A stretch of DNA of 64,000 nt, taken from assembly GCA_963989385.1 (NCBI GenBank), contig OZ022511.1, positions 3,286,001 to 3,350,000 on the forward strand, written 5' to 3'. This document shows positions 33,232-43,819 of this stretch, piece after piece (within the stretch, counting starts at the first letter, position 1; every line of letters starts with the position of its first letter). Made by a program: the position numbers and the translations under genes. This stretch comes from Ctena decussata. Taxonomy: Eukaryota > Mollusca > Bivalvia > Lucinida > Lucinidae. The notes below the pieces were generated by a model, which saw only the letters and a program-made list of their open reading frames with translations, had not been told where the DNA came from and made no database searches.

Positions 33232-33720
33232 ATGGTTGACAACCTAGATAAGAGAGTTCGTCTGAAGAAGGCTAGAAAGCCAACCCAGCCAAGACTGAAG
33301 TTTGATCTTGAGAAACTAAGGGACCCAGAGGTGGCATGCACTTTTCAAGTAACAATAGGTGGAAAATTTGGACCACTTATTGGTCTGAGGGATGATGACA
33401 TGGACATAGATACCATGATTACCACCTACAATACAGTAGTGACTGATGCAGCCAGTGAGATACTTGGGAAGGAACGTCGCAGGAAAAAGCCATGGGTCAC
33501 TAGAGATGTTCTCGACCTCTGTGATGAGAGGAGAAATTTGAAGAAGAAGAGGTATGAAGCAAGAGGAGCAGAAGAATACAGGGAAGCAAACAAGAGGATT
33601 CAGAAGGCAGTGAAGAAAGCGAAGGAGGACTGGATAGCTAGTCAGTGCGAGGAGATCGAAACTTGCCTCAACAAAAACAACAGCAAGAAAGCATACCAGC
33701 TGGTGAAGGATCTGATCTAA
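33232..33720 (+). pseudogene. RTE-like LINE linker between endonuclease and RT
   Basis: Encodes KKARKPTQPRLKFDLEKL, then KPWVTRDVLDLCDERRNLKK, YREANKRIQKAVKKAKEDW and NKNNSKKAYQLVKDL. This is the linker seen in RTE-clade proteins often annotated as craniofacial development protein 2-like. The frame shifts near 33715, and the continuation (TSIQDKSGKCLTEEQEIL) is found in another frame until the stop at 33804. The first codons, up to about 33250, look like flanking sequence. Confidence 0.75.
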
Positions 33721-35425
33721 CTTCAGAGAAACAGGGTAGATCCACAAGTATCCAGGACAAGTCTGGGAAATGCCTTACAGAAGAACAAGAGATTCTCAGC
33801 AGATGATCAGAATATTGCTCAGGATTATACAACCATGAGATTGATGGTGACAATACGGTTCTGGACTGCAGTCAGCCCCCAGATGAAGATCAACAACCGA
33901 TCCTTCGTGAGGAAGTTGAGATTGCAATAGCAGCACTGAAGAAGGGAAAATCTGCCGGAGTTGATAATATACCAGCAGAACTTGTTCAAGCTGGAGGGGA
34001 GACCATGATTGATGTTTTAACAGATATCTGTAAAAGGATCTGGAGAACAGGAGAATGGCCTACCCCATGGACTCAGTCGCTGATTATTACTCTCCATAAA
34101 AAGGGCAACCTACACCTCTGCCAGAACTACAGAACCATCAGCCTCATCAGTCATTCAAGCAAAGTCATGCTGAAAGCTATCTTGAACAGGCTTCAGCCAC
34201 AAGCCGAAGAGATAATTGCTGAGGAACAGGCTGGGTTCCGAGCAGGAAGGAGCACCACAGAACAGATCTTCAACCTCAGAATCCTGTGTGAAAAATATCT
34301 CCAACATCAGCAGAATCTGTACCATGTCTTCATTGATTTCAAAAAAGCCTTTGACAGGGTATGGCATGCAGCCTTATGGGCCACCTTAAGGAAGTACAAT
34401 ATCAATGCAAACCTAGTTCGCACCACTGAGCAGCTATACGACAAGGCTACAAGTGCAGTCCTTATAAATAGCAGCACAGGAGAATGGTTCAGAACAACAG
34501 TTGGAGTAAGACAAGGATGTCTTCTGTCACCCACCCTCTTCAACATTTTTCTCGAACGGATCATGTCCGATGCTCTGGAAGATCATGACGGAAAGGTTAG
34601 CATAGGCGGCAGAAATATTACCAACCTGCGGTTTGCTGAGGAAGAGCAGGAACTAGAAGCTCTAGTTGAAAGTCTCGACCAGACCTGCACAAGGTATAAG
34701 ATGGAAATCAGTGCTGAGAAGACCAAACTGATGACAAACAGCGCAGATGGCATCCAGAGGGAGATCAAGGTAAAGGGGCAGAAGCTGGGTACTGTAAGCA
34801 GCTTCAAATACCTTGGAGCAGTTGTCTCAGATGATGGCTCAAAACAGGAGGTTCTCTCAAGGATAGCACAAGCCACTTCAGCTCTTGCCAAGCTGAAACC
34901 AATTTGGAGAGATAACAACATATCTCTTGGATCAAAGGTGACTCTTATGCGCTCCCTTGTCATTTCCATATTTCTGTATGCCTGTGAATCATGGACCTTG
35001 ACAGCAGAGTTAGAGAAAAGAACGCAGGCCTTTGAGATGAGATGCTACCGAAGGTTACTGAACATTTCGTACAAGGACCATATAACCAATGAGGAGGTTC
35101 GCAGGAAGATCCAAGCAGCCATTGGAGAATATGATGAACTCCTGACGCTGGTCAAGAAACGGAAACTAAGGTGGTTTGGCCACGTCTCAAGGTCTTCTGG
35201 TTTAGCAAAGACAATTCTTCAGGGCACAGTGAAAGGAAAAAGAAGAAGATGTAGACAGAAGAAGAGGTGGGAAGACAATATCAAGGAGTGGACTGGAATG
35301 GATTTTGCCAGCTCAACTAGGGCAGCTGAAGACAGGACAAGGAGGAAAGGGATTGTTTTGAAGTCAGCTGTGGTGCCCCAACGACCTAGTAAGGTTATGG
35401 GATAGAATAGAAAATAGAAAAATAG
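33251..35425 (+). mobile_element. 5'-truncated RTE-like LINE, plus strand, long open frame but FADD deleted
   Basis: A 3' part of the same family as 19098-20705, very similar by eye. Recognisable sequence begins near 33251 (RVRLKKARKPTQPR), the region just after the endonuclease, so the endonuclease is missing. It ends in the TAGAATAGAAAATAG tail. A first frame ends at 33720 through a frameshift; a TGA at 33804 follows; then 533 codons are open to 35405. No convincing TSD was found. Confidence 0.85.
33807..35405 (+). pseudogene. RTE-like reverse transcriptase, catalytic box deleted
   Basis: The frame is open for 533 codons; an internal ATG at 34005 gives 466 residues. It has LKKGKSAGVDNIPAELVQ, EEQAGFRAGRSTTEQIF, HVFIDFKKAFDRVWH (motif A), GVRQGCLLSPTLFN (motif B) and the C-terminal LYACESWTL and RKLRWFGHVSR blocks. 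At motif C it reads NLRFAEEEQELEAL, where the minus copy has NLRFADDIDALAEEEQELEA. Seven codons including both catalytic aspartates are missing in frame (near 34637). The lost 21 bp are bounded by TTGC on both sides, as expected of a microhomology deletion. The protein cannot be an active polymerase by the known mechanism. Confidence 0.85.
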
Positions 35426-35731
35426 ATGGACAAGCCTAATAAAAACAATGCTCTATGTTCTGTTTCTACATTATTAACTACAGTACCGTGGTCGCCATTA
35501 TTTTGGCGAATAAGAATAACTACAATTACATTTGTAATTTTATCATATGACGTCGCATCCGAGAGTGTAATAAAGCCATGCATTAAAAACGATATTCCAC
35601 TAGTGGATTAAATGTGCAAATTACGTCGTAACGTTACACGTTGACGTCCATTAAAACGTCGCGTTTTCTAATGCCGAAATCGTGACGTTTTAGTGCAAAT
35701 TTTGCTAATAAAATACGATATGATAAATAAA

Positions 35732-35872
35732 ATCTTGCATTCGTGCTCGTGTATTATTGAATTTATTAAACTCGTTGATGAAAACGATAAGATGCTCGAC
35801 AAAGCCTCGCATCTTATCTCTTTTCCCAACTCGTTTAATAAATTCAATAATACAGGAGCACTCATGTAAGAT
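35732..35872. mobile_element. Foldback element with GCTCGACAAAGCCTCGC loop
   Basis: GTATTATTGAATTTATTAAA pairs with TTTAATAAATTCAATAATAC; inner GATAAGATGC pairs with GCATCTTATC; outer ATCTTGCAT pairs with ATGTAAGAT. The loop resembles the one in 17731-17899. Confidence 0.8.
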
Positions 35873-35898
35873 CCTCTATTTAAACGCTTTCCTATTTG

Positions 35899-36451
35899 TT
35901 AAAGTCTCCATAGTCCTATCAAAGGTAAAACCGTCAAATGAAAAATCATTATGAAACCTGTACAGCCTTCAGAATTGATGAAAATATGGCGGTTGATGTG
36001 CTTTTTTGTAGCATATAACTGGCAAAAAAGAAGGAACAAAGTATTTTGAAAAAATGATAAGTCTCTCCATAAAAATACGGGTTTCGTCTCTGGTTCCTCG
36101 TTAAGCAATGCAATAATGCAACAGCGGCACAATCAATGGGATCCTTGCCTAATTCTTTTTGTACATTGTATTTTTATCACCTGTTAAACGCATGTACCTT
36201 ATATTTTTACCGCCTGTACGTTGTATTTTTATCAAGAAATAAAGATGTGAAATCGAAAGTAGGTCATTTTGGTTGGCAACTAAAATGACCTAGTTATTTT
36301 TTCAAATCTATTTTACGGTAAACTCAAGGACGTTTCGATTTTTCAAAGCCGGCCAATCACGATAATAATCAATGGCGAAACTGTAGTGAGAAGTTTGCAG
36401 CGATACCTCACGATAAAATATTTCATGCTGATAGAGCAATGGGGCCTTTAA
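35899..36451 (+). mobile_element. TTAA-flanked element, copy T2
   Basis: TTAA occurs at both ends (35899-35902 and 36448-36451). The left end reads AGTCTCCATAGTCCTATCAA, the complement of the right AGGCCCCATTGCTCTATCA. The centre holds TAGGTCATTTTGGTTGGCAA then CTAAAATGACCTA, a near-palindrome. Size 553 bp, best-preserved plus-strand copy. Non-coding. Confidence 0.8.
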
Positions 36452-36799
36452 ACTCGACTTCCAAAGAAATCATATCGGTCGCCAGTGAATCTCCATTCAG
36501 AGACAGCACTAGAAAGCATTACTTGCTAGTAATACAATAACACATAACGCTATATTTCATTGCCTGTTCCTTCCTACAGTAAATTTCATTTATACTTGTC
36601 TGATATAAATTCAATGTGACAAACGCTTTTGATCATATTTACGAGAAGATGCAGTTGCAAGATCCAAGCAAACTATTTACGATATTGAACTAAGCAGCCT
36701 CAATATCGTAAAAGCCATACTTGTTTGGACAGGATTGAAAGTGCAAAAGACGGGCGATTGGCCATGCTAACAGCTCACCGGATAGAATAAACGTCTATA

Positions 36800-36911
36800 C
36801 CCAGAGGGCACATGATGTCGTAGTGGCGTCGTAATGACGTCGATGGGACGCGATAACGTCGCATCGACGTCGGTAGGATGTCATTTTGACGTCATGAATC
36901 CGCTGTCCTAG
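36800..36911. mobile_element. GACGTC-iterated foldback, copy 1
   Basis: Arms AGAGGGCACATGATGTCGTA and ATGTCATTTTGACGTCATGA pair imperfectly. The middle alternates GACGTCGATG and CGTCGCATCGACGTCGG. It is related to 41924-42031. Confidence 0.65.
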
Positions 36912-36970
36912 GTGCACGAGTATCCTGCTGGATTACAGCTACGCAACATCATGGCGTAGATAAAACATTT

Positions 36971-37206
36971 TAGCCGCGACGCGAGAAAACCAACAAAGTG
37001 GCTGTGCGCCCAGCGAAAGCTCATATCAGCCTGGACATCCGCCTAATCCGCTCAGACTTTTCGCTAAATACTTAAAGGGTAGCTAAGGGTCTAAGCTAGC
37101 TCCATGCGGACAGCGAAGACTCTGATCAGACTGGGCGGATGCCCAGGCTGATCTGAGTCTGCGCAGGGCGCACAACCACATTGTTGGTTTTCTCATGTTG
37201 CGGCTC
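36971..37206. mobile_element. Foldback MITE, TGAGCCGCGAC family, at the tandem-duplication breakpoint
   Basis: Left end TAGCCGCGACGCGAGAAAAC, right end CTCATGTTGCGGCTCA. Its right half, from TTAAAGGGTAGC (about 37071), is duplicated at 43321-43454, so the boundary of the 6-kb tandem duplication falls inside this copy. Confidence 0.85.
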
Positions 37207-37473
37207 ATTTTTATTCTAGTTCCATTACTATTCATCACGATATTAAGGCGTATTGGTACATCGCCACTTTCCACCATTTTTAAAAACGGGAAAAGCTTTT
37301 GTGACCTCCTGTTTGTTTCTCTGGACAACGAAGCCCTGCCAAAATGGGATCTTCTTTTCACCCATTAATACCTAATGGACTCATTGGACGAGTCCATTTG
37401 TCATTTAAGGGGTGTCAGGTTTAGTTGATTTTTCGATTTTTGTTTTATTTTGATGAAAACCCATTTGTCGTAT

Positions 37474-37541
37474 TCAAAAAGTGTAGACCCTGATCAGACG
37501 CCACGTTTTGCGGCGTCTGATCTGGGTCTTCACTGTTTGCC
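37474..37541. repeat. Hairpin of the CAAACAGTG family (unit 1)
   Basis: CTGATCAGACGCC pairs with GGCGTCTGATC. The translation DPDQTPRFAASDLGLHCLP is an artefact of this repeat. The counterpart in unit 2 is at 43751. Confidence 0.8.
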
Positions 37542-38042
37542 TATATCCCATTATTTTTGGGGCGCTAGATATCATTGGGTTAAGGATAGACTTTGCTCTA
37601 AGGGAAGAAAGTCTGTCCCTTACGTATTAACGGCAACTGACAAGGGAGGTAAAAATGAAAATGACAGAGTTGCGTCCCTTGAAAGTGTACACATTCACCT
37701 TTAATACAGTTATTTCCATAAATCATGTCAAGGAATACATATTTTGTGCATTATTAGACCATGTCGTCTAATGACGCTGGCTAGCGGTATGCATGACGTG
37801 TGATTCAAACTAAAAGTACAAGAAATAAGAACACGGATAAATGTAATCTGAAAAGCTCTTTTTACAGGAGTCCGTGCGGCCGATTCCGCTTTCCGCACGC
37901 AGGAAAGGATTACCGGTTAAAATGCTATTTATGTTAAAACTCAACATGGTTCGTTACTTACAAGGAGATGCATTAATGACATTGTTGTAAAAATAGCGAT
38001 GGCCTGATGGAATTACTTAAATGCCGTAGCTACATGTATAGC

Positions 38043-38198
<156 letters not shown>

Positions 38199-39977
38199 AC
38201 TTTATAGGTTTAGAAAAGCTTTAGGCATGAATGTTTCTTCCAGCGTTTGATTTTTTAAGTTTGCGGATACTCCTCCAAAGACGATTATTCTAGTGGCCGG
38301 TGGTTTAACCAGGTATTTCCCGGGCTACTCGAAGACATATACTCCAGAACTTTAAAAACGCCTCACCTGAAATAAATTCAAATGCTGCATTTGTTTTATT
38401 GTCATCTTAAACAAAACTGATGAGAAATAAAACTGCATACATATATCAAATGCATGAGATAATCATTAGTACATCTTAGAATTTAAAATGTGTAAATACA
38501 CGCGACAAAGATAAAAGGGTGTTTTAAAACGTGGGATTTTCATCAAACGGGTATAATGCACCGTCCGAATGCTTATCGGAGTATAGCGTGGTTCCCGTCT
38601 TCCGCTATATTTCAACAATTACTGAATTGAAGCGAGGTAAACAAACGCTCTTGGAATGCAAAAATGACATTTTAAACATGGCACTAAACTCAGAAACCGA
38701 CAACAATAAATTCGCTCAAACAGTATTTTACGGCTCATAGTGGTTTATTCTTGAACCGCGTGTACTTAAAATGCGCTAAGAATGAAATCATTGACGTTGA
38801 CGCCATTTACTGCGCTGATAGACGGTTGGTGCTGATCTCAAAGTATCCATTGATGTTGACGGATGCTCAAAAGTAAATCTGTAAGGTGTTTGTATCGGAT
38901 ACTGTTCATGTGAAGAGTAAAACGTCATATTACATTATTTTCCTGAAAATCACTTTCTTGAGATTCCAATTTGTGTGTACCAGTTTTCGATTAAAGCTCT
39001 CGGACAGCACATAAAGTCATGAAGACTTTAAAATTGATTTTTTGCTGTAGGATATCTTTCTCGGCAATCATGGGATCGACTTCAAGGGCTGTAACTGAAA
39101 GAGGTTTTAAGTAAAATAAAGGGGAATTGAAGTTGACCGGTTTAGTGCAAAGGTCGTCATGCATGACATAAATCCCAGCAATTTCTTTGATTTAATTACT
39201 TTTATAATTTCTAATAAATCCTAGACATATTTAATAGCTTGAAATGTGGAATTGCTAAAATACATCTCATATTTGGGTGAGGCGTTTTTAAAGTCCTCGA
39301 GTACATATAAAGCATATATTCGAGTAGCCCGAGGCATACCATGGTATTGCTCGAGTTTACCCAAGATTATGCCGAACGTGCCCACAGCTCAACTTTGCTT
39401 CAGCACAGTTTTCTTTTATTCTATGTGTTTTACCATGATATCTTACTACTGATTTGTAGGAAGGGTCTACGACAACGGATCGATCATCTACTTGTTTTGT
39501 ATGAGGTGTCTCCCTGTTTTGTGATATCACTGACTAAAATTAGCGATGTCAAAAATCGAACAAGTGATATCGAAAAAACACGTGACATTTAGTGATATCA
39601 CAAAAAAGTTTAGTGATATCACATAATAGAATAATTGATATCAAAAAGTCGAGTTTGTGATATCAATAAATCACATATCGCAAAACGTATTTCATGATAT
39701 CACAAATTTCATTAGTGATATCACTAATTCATTCATATTCAGAAATATCACTAAATCGAGGGTGTGATATCATAAAATCGATTTAGTGATATCACTTCAT
39801 AAATTAAGTGATACATACTCAGCGTCAATGAAAACGCACCGGTCTTATAATGTCATATTTTTTCTTAAATTCAGTGATCATACTATGTCAACAGGGTAAA
39901 CTTATCATATCGAACCATCTTATTACGTCCATGATGTCGTTTTGCATAAAGGTACGTTATAAATGTTTGACGTAACG

Positions 39978-39986
39978 TAAGCTATG
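39978..39986. repeat. TSD of the two-headed SINE, left
   Basis: TAAGCTATG, repeated at 40342-40350. Confidence 0.75.
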
Positions 39987-40341
39987 GGCAGTAGGCGTAG
40001 TACAATGGTTAGGGTTTTCGTCTACCAAGTTGGCGACCTAAGTTCGAAACCTCTCTGATTTTGAGAGGCGCCGTGGCCGAGTGGTTAGAGTGACTCGATT
40101 ATGGTGCAGGAGGTTGCCGGAAGGTCGTGAGGTCGCGGCTCAACGTCGCCATCCGACGACTGGAAAACTCTCTCTGTCAACCCGGCAGTAAATGGGTACC
40201 TTTTTCGAATTAGGAAAGGATAAGGCAGCGAAAGGAGAGAGATGGGCTCCGCCTTTCATCAGCTGTGCCCAAGATACAGTGGGTCTCTGACCCCCACTGC
40301 CCCTACGGCTATTAGGCTATGGGAAACCTTTACCTTTTTCT
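39987..40341 (+). mobile_element. SINE with two tRNA-like heads
   Basis: Head 1 (39988-40052) has A box GGCGTAGTACAATGG and B box AAGTTCGAAACC. Head 2 (40067-40140) has A box CGTGGCCGAGTGGTTAGAG and a decayed B box around GTGAGGTCGCGGCTCAAC. The body contains CCGACGACTGGAAAACTCTC, GAGATGGGCTCCGCC and GGGTCTCTGACCCCCACTGC. The tail is CCTTTACCTTTTT. The 9-bp TSD encloses both heads, so they moved as a unit. It lies inside the 39500-41007 element and is therefore younger than that insertion. Confidence 0.75.
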
Positions 40342-40350
40342 TAAGCTATG
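40342..40350. repeat. TSD of the two-headed SINE, right
   Basis: TAAGCTATG, same as 39978-39986. Confidence 0.75.
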
Positions 40351-41509
40351 AAATCAAGAAAAACGGAATTCCAGCATAATTTCACATCGCAGAAATTCCT
40401 CAATGATGGATTTTGCTAGAGAATAGATAGCCTATCAAATCGCCATAGAAAAGACATGAAATCCGCCGAATGCGACAAAGGGACTTGGATGCGAACGTCA
40501 CTATATTGTCACATTCATCAAACAATTGACAGACAAAAGTAACTGACGGCAAATTTGTTACTTTCTTGCAACCAAAAATGCTGAGATCAGTAGTAGAAAC
40601 TGAATTTCAAAAGTTTTGTGGGGTAAACTTCAACCCTTATCCAGCGAGAGCATGGCATTATATCGACAGTTTTCAAACGCGTCAGTATTGACGTCACGCT
40701 TTATAGCGTCAACTGATGAACGAAATTTAATTTATAAATACCTCTTTCAATATCAGAAGATAAGCAATTGCTAAATTGTCTATTACATGTACATAAGGCT
40801 AAAAATTTAACGAACACAAAGTGCCTTAAGTTCCAAATTGGTGTGTTTTCATTGACGCTGAGTATAGAATAATAATAAGTTATATAAAATAACATGTGAT
40901 ATGCCATATTTGAAATAGTGATATCACCAAATCGATTTAGTGATATCACATGTATTCGCTTTTGTGATATCTTAAAAAAAGGATTTATAGCAAAACGACA
41001 TCTCATAGTTTTGGAGGTGCATCAAAATGTCTTCTTTCGGTGTCATTGGTGGTTTGCGCTTTGTGATTGTGGCCTTTCCCGAATATCTTTTTTTTATGCA
41101 TACTGAAATCAGCTCATATCGAAGCATATACCTTCAATCTTAATGCAAACTCAATATGACAACTATTTAGAGTGATTGTAAAGACCGAGCAATATCAGAT
41201 CATTCGTAAAAGGCTCCCAGCAACGTCTGTGCAATATTGGTTTTATGACCTAAAACAAGCTAGCTCAGCTATAATTTTGCCATTGAAGTTACATCTACAG
41301 AAAACCAAGCTTATCGGCAAGGCGATTCCAGTGAGATATCACAACATATATTTCAATCTAACCTTAGGGAATAACATCTCAAATAATCATCAGGTGCTCC
41401 TTATTACCTATATTCCTTCAGTTTATTGGACACAGAGCTCCAGGTGGCGGGGCTTATGCCCCAAAGCCCGTACCCTGGATCCGGGGTTGTGTGAACCAAT
41501 CAACATAAT

Positions 41510-41747
41510 TGAGCCGCGACACGACAAAACCAACAATGTGGTTGTGCGCCCAGCGCAGACTCAGATCAGCCTGGGCATCCGCCCAGTCTGATCAGAGTCT
41601 TCGCAGTCCGCATGGCGGTAGCTTAGACCCTTAGCTATCCTTTGAGCACTTAACGAAGAGTCTGGTCAAACAGGGTGGATGCCCAGGCTGATCTGAGTCT
41701 ACGCTTGGCGCACAACCACATTGTTGGTTTTGTCGTGTCGCAGCTCA
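41510..41747. mobile_element. Foldback MITE, TGAGCCGCGAC family, with empty site in unit 2
   Basis: Complete copy. The left flank ends AATCAACATAAT and the right flank starts TATACTGTAACATT; unit 2 at about 48985 reads AATCAACATATACTGTAACA without the element. This places the insertion at a TA and shows that it is not needed by the locus. Confidence 0.9.
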
Positions 41748-41923
41748 TATACTGTAACATTAATTTCAAGTATCAAAAAAGAAACGACTATCACCTAAAT
41801 GTCATTGTAAAATTGATTGTCTTAAGATATGGTAAACAAATAAATTAGTGTGAAGTTTTACAAAGGGAAACAAAGTTTATGACTTCCATACTGAAATTTT
41901 CTTGGTCAAGGTAAGAATTCCCA

Positions 41924-42031
41924 CCCGGCGGGGACATGACTTTGAAATGACGTCGTACTGACGTCGATGCGACATAACGACGTCGCATCGACGTCAGTAC
42001 GACGTCGTTTCGACGTCATGTGCCCGCTGGG
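41924..42031. mobile_element. GACGTC-iterated foldback, copy 2, with empty site in unit 2
   Basis: The ends CCCGGCGGGGACATGAC and GTCATGTGCCCGCTGGG pair. The interior is almost wholly made of GACGTC and CATCGACGTC words in palindromic order. Unit 2 (about 49165-49180) reads GCCACTTCCCGCAACTAAG without it. The duplicated target appears to be CAC or CCAC. Confidence 0.85.
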
Positions 42032-42183
42032 CACTTCGCCCAGCTAAGTTTCAGAGTGCATGACTATTGTGATCTGCAAGTGCAATATGAAGACAGGGAA
42101 ACCTAAGCATAATCTGAAAGTACAGTATTTACTCTATTTGTTTCAATGCAACCAAAATATTGATGCAAAATTTGTGCATTATA

Positions 42184-42407
42184 TGAGCCGCGACACGACA
42201 AAACCAACAATGTGGTTGTGCGCCCAGCGCAGACTCAGATCAGACTGGGCGGATCAGTCTTCGCTGTCCGCATGAAGGTAGCTTAGTCCCTTGGCTACCC
42301 TTTAAGCGCTTAGCAAAGGGTCTGATCAGACTGGACAAATGCCCAGGCTGATCTGAGTCTGCGCTGGTCGCACGACCACATTGTTGGTTTTCTCGTGTCG
42401 CGGCTCA
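42184..42407. mobile_element. Foldback MITE, TGAGCCGCGAC family, second copy with empty site
   Basis: TTTGTGCATTATA precedes and TATATCCTAGCACGAACTGG follows; unit 2 (about 49310-49335) has GCATTATATTTCCTAGCACG. After removing one TA the two agree except for one base. The left inner arm carries a deletion, so the element is 224 bp. Confidence 0.9.
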
Positions 42408-42462
42408 TATATCCTAGCACGAACTGGGAATATGAGGCATATTAGAAGCATAGACTATCTAA

Positions 42463-43320
42463 ATTCTAAATTGTGTGTCGGCTTTGATGCAAATTAACCG
42501 GGCTACGACATCAGTGCGAGACATCTAACTGTTCTCCAGTAGCACTCCTCATGGGCAACTGGTCTCAAATAAGCTTTAAGGACAGCATACATATGGCAGC
42601 CTATGACTTCTTTCCATTATTCAAGTCACATCTAGCCAAGAAACAGACCTTTCTGCAAAAGCATGTTCTCATAACCCCACCCACTCAGTGCAATTATGGG
42701 TCCACAGAGAAAACTGGATTTTTTCTGCATATCAGCTGTAAGCTTGTGCCAAAAAGCTTCCTTGCTTGCTGTAAGGACATGCAAAACCAGAATATGGGGT
42801 TCCATTTTGGGAATCAGGGCTATCTCGAAGAAAACATACACAAGCAAATTCTGGGTTTAGGTGGCACTACACTAAAAAAATCCCATAGCTCACAGTGCAA
42901 AATGGGTCAAAGTCACTGCACTGCCAATTTTCTCCTGGTCTAAACTTTCCAAATTGAGGCATGGAATTGAATAGACAACACCTTTACCTACCAGTAATAG
43001 CTAAAAAGTTGGGGGTTATGCGGCATATTTTTGACATATTCTATTTTTAGTGCTGACAGGGTGTAGTTCGCAGTGAATAAATCTCGAAACTTTCACTGGC
43101 ACCCCTGTGTATTTTTCAACCCCAACAAAAATGTAGCAAAACAGCTTTGTAAATAAGCTCCATTTTTTATAATAATAAATAAGCATAACATTCAGAAAAA
43201 TATTCAACTTTCATAATAAAACCAATCAGGGGCCGGCAAATATTCATTATACGCCTGAAAGCTCTCCCCCAAAGAGGCGGGGCTTGCATAATGAGCATTT
43301 TTTTACTGTAGTGCAACCTT
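42463..43320. other. Spacer between duplication units, with an unassigned 130-codon frame
   Basis: This 0.86-kb stretch has no counterpart after unit 2. The plus-strand frame 42551-42943 has no domain that I recognise; it could be a decayed exon or chance. The part 42990-43260 contains no recognised element. Confidence 0.3.
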
Positions 43321-43454
43321 AAAGGGTAGCTAAGGGTCTAAGATACATCCATGCGGACAGCGAAGACTCTGATCAGACTGGGCGGATGCCCAGATTGATC
43401 TGAGTCTGTGCTGGGCGCACAACCACATTGTTGGTTTTCTCAAGTTGCGGCTCA
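43321..43454. mobile_element. Half MITE, TGAGCCGCGAC family, at the start of unit 2
   Basis: The right half only, AAAGGGTAGCTAAGGGTCTA to CAAGTTGCGGCTCA. It matches the right half of 36971-37206, including its unusual TTGCGGCTCA end. Confidence 0.85.
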
Positions 43455-43750
43455 ATTATTTATTCTAGTTCCATTACTATTCATCACGATGTTAAGGCGT
43501 ATTGGTACATCGCCACTTTCCACCAGTTTTGAAAAGGGGAACAGCTTTTGTGACCTCCTGTTTGTTTCTCTGGACGACGAAGCCCTGCCAAAATGGTGTC
43601 TTCTTTTCACCCATTAATACCTAATGGACTCTTCTATCTGTATATATTGGACGAGTCCATTTGTTATTTAAGGGGTGTCAGGTTTAGTTTGTTTTTTTTT
43701 TTTTTTCGATTTTTTTGTTTTATTTTGATGAAAAATACCCATTTGTCGTA

Positions 43751-43819
43751 TGCAAAAAGTGTAGACCCTGATCAGACACCGCGTTTTGGGGCGTCTGATC
43801 TGGGTCTGCACTGTTTGCC
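43751..43819. repeat. Hairpin of the CAAACAGTG family (unit 2)
   Basis: CTGATCAGACACC pairs with GGGGCGTCTGATC. It is the counterpart of 37474-37541. The 163-codon frame across it is an artefact of the repeat. Confidence 0.8.

Larger units (their letters stand above)
39500..41007. mobile_element. 1.5-kb element with iterated GTGATATCAC boxes and 6-bp TSD
   Basis: The ends TATGAGGTGTC and GACATCTCATA are inverted. GTTTTG precedes the left end (39494-39499) and follows the right end (41008-41013). Unit 2 of the tandem duplication has the intact target CTTGTTTTGGTGGTGCATC at the matching place near 45572. The first 330 bp hold about a dozen (A)GTGATATCAC(T) palindromes; the last 100 bp hold at least three. 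GCGTCAATGAAAACGCACC (39821) is matched inversely by GGTGTGTTTTCATTGACGC (40840), marking the inner edge of a long structured TIR. No transposase frame. A SINE is nested at 39987-40341. A 6-bp TSD would fit IS3EU-type elements, but this is only inference. Confidence 0.85.

Noticed and set aside
33232..33250. Translation start of the RTE ORF at 33232
   Set aside because: The first codons (MVDNLDK) do not resemble the family and are probably flanking sequence; recognisable protein begins near 33251.
33240..35440. TSD for the plus-strand RTE copy (GACAACCTAGA / GACAAGCCTAA)
   Set aside because: The two candidates differ by an indel and a substitution, and their positions depend on an uncertain 5' end.
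39500..39840. CRISPR-like array of GTGATATCAC
   Set aside because: Spacers vary widely in length, the repeats are only about 10-12 bp, the DNA is clearly animal, and the array is explained as a transposon end.
42551..42943. 130-codon protein gene
   Set aside because: No recognisable domain and no copy elsewhere in the window. It cannot be supported as a gene, although chance is not proven.
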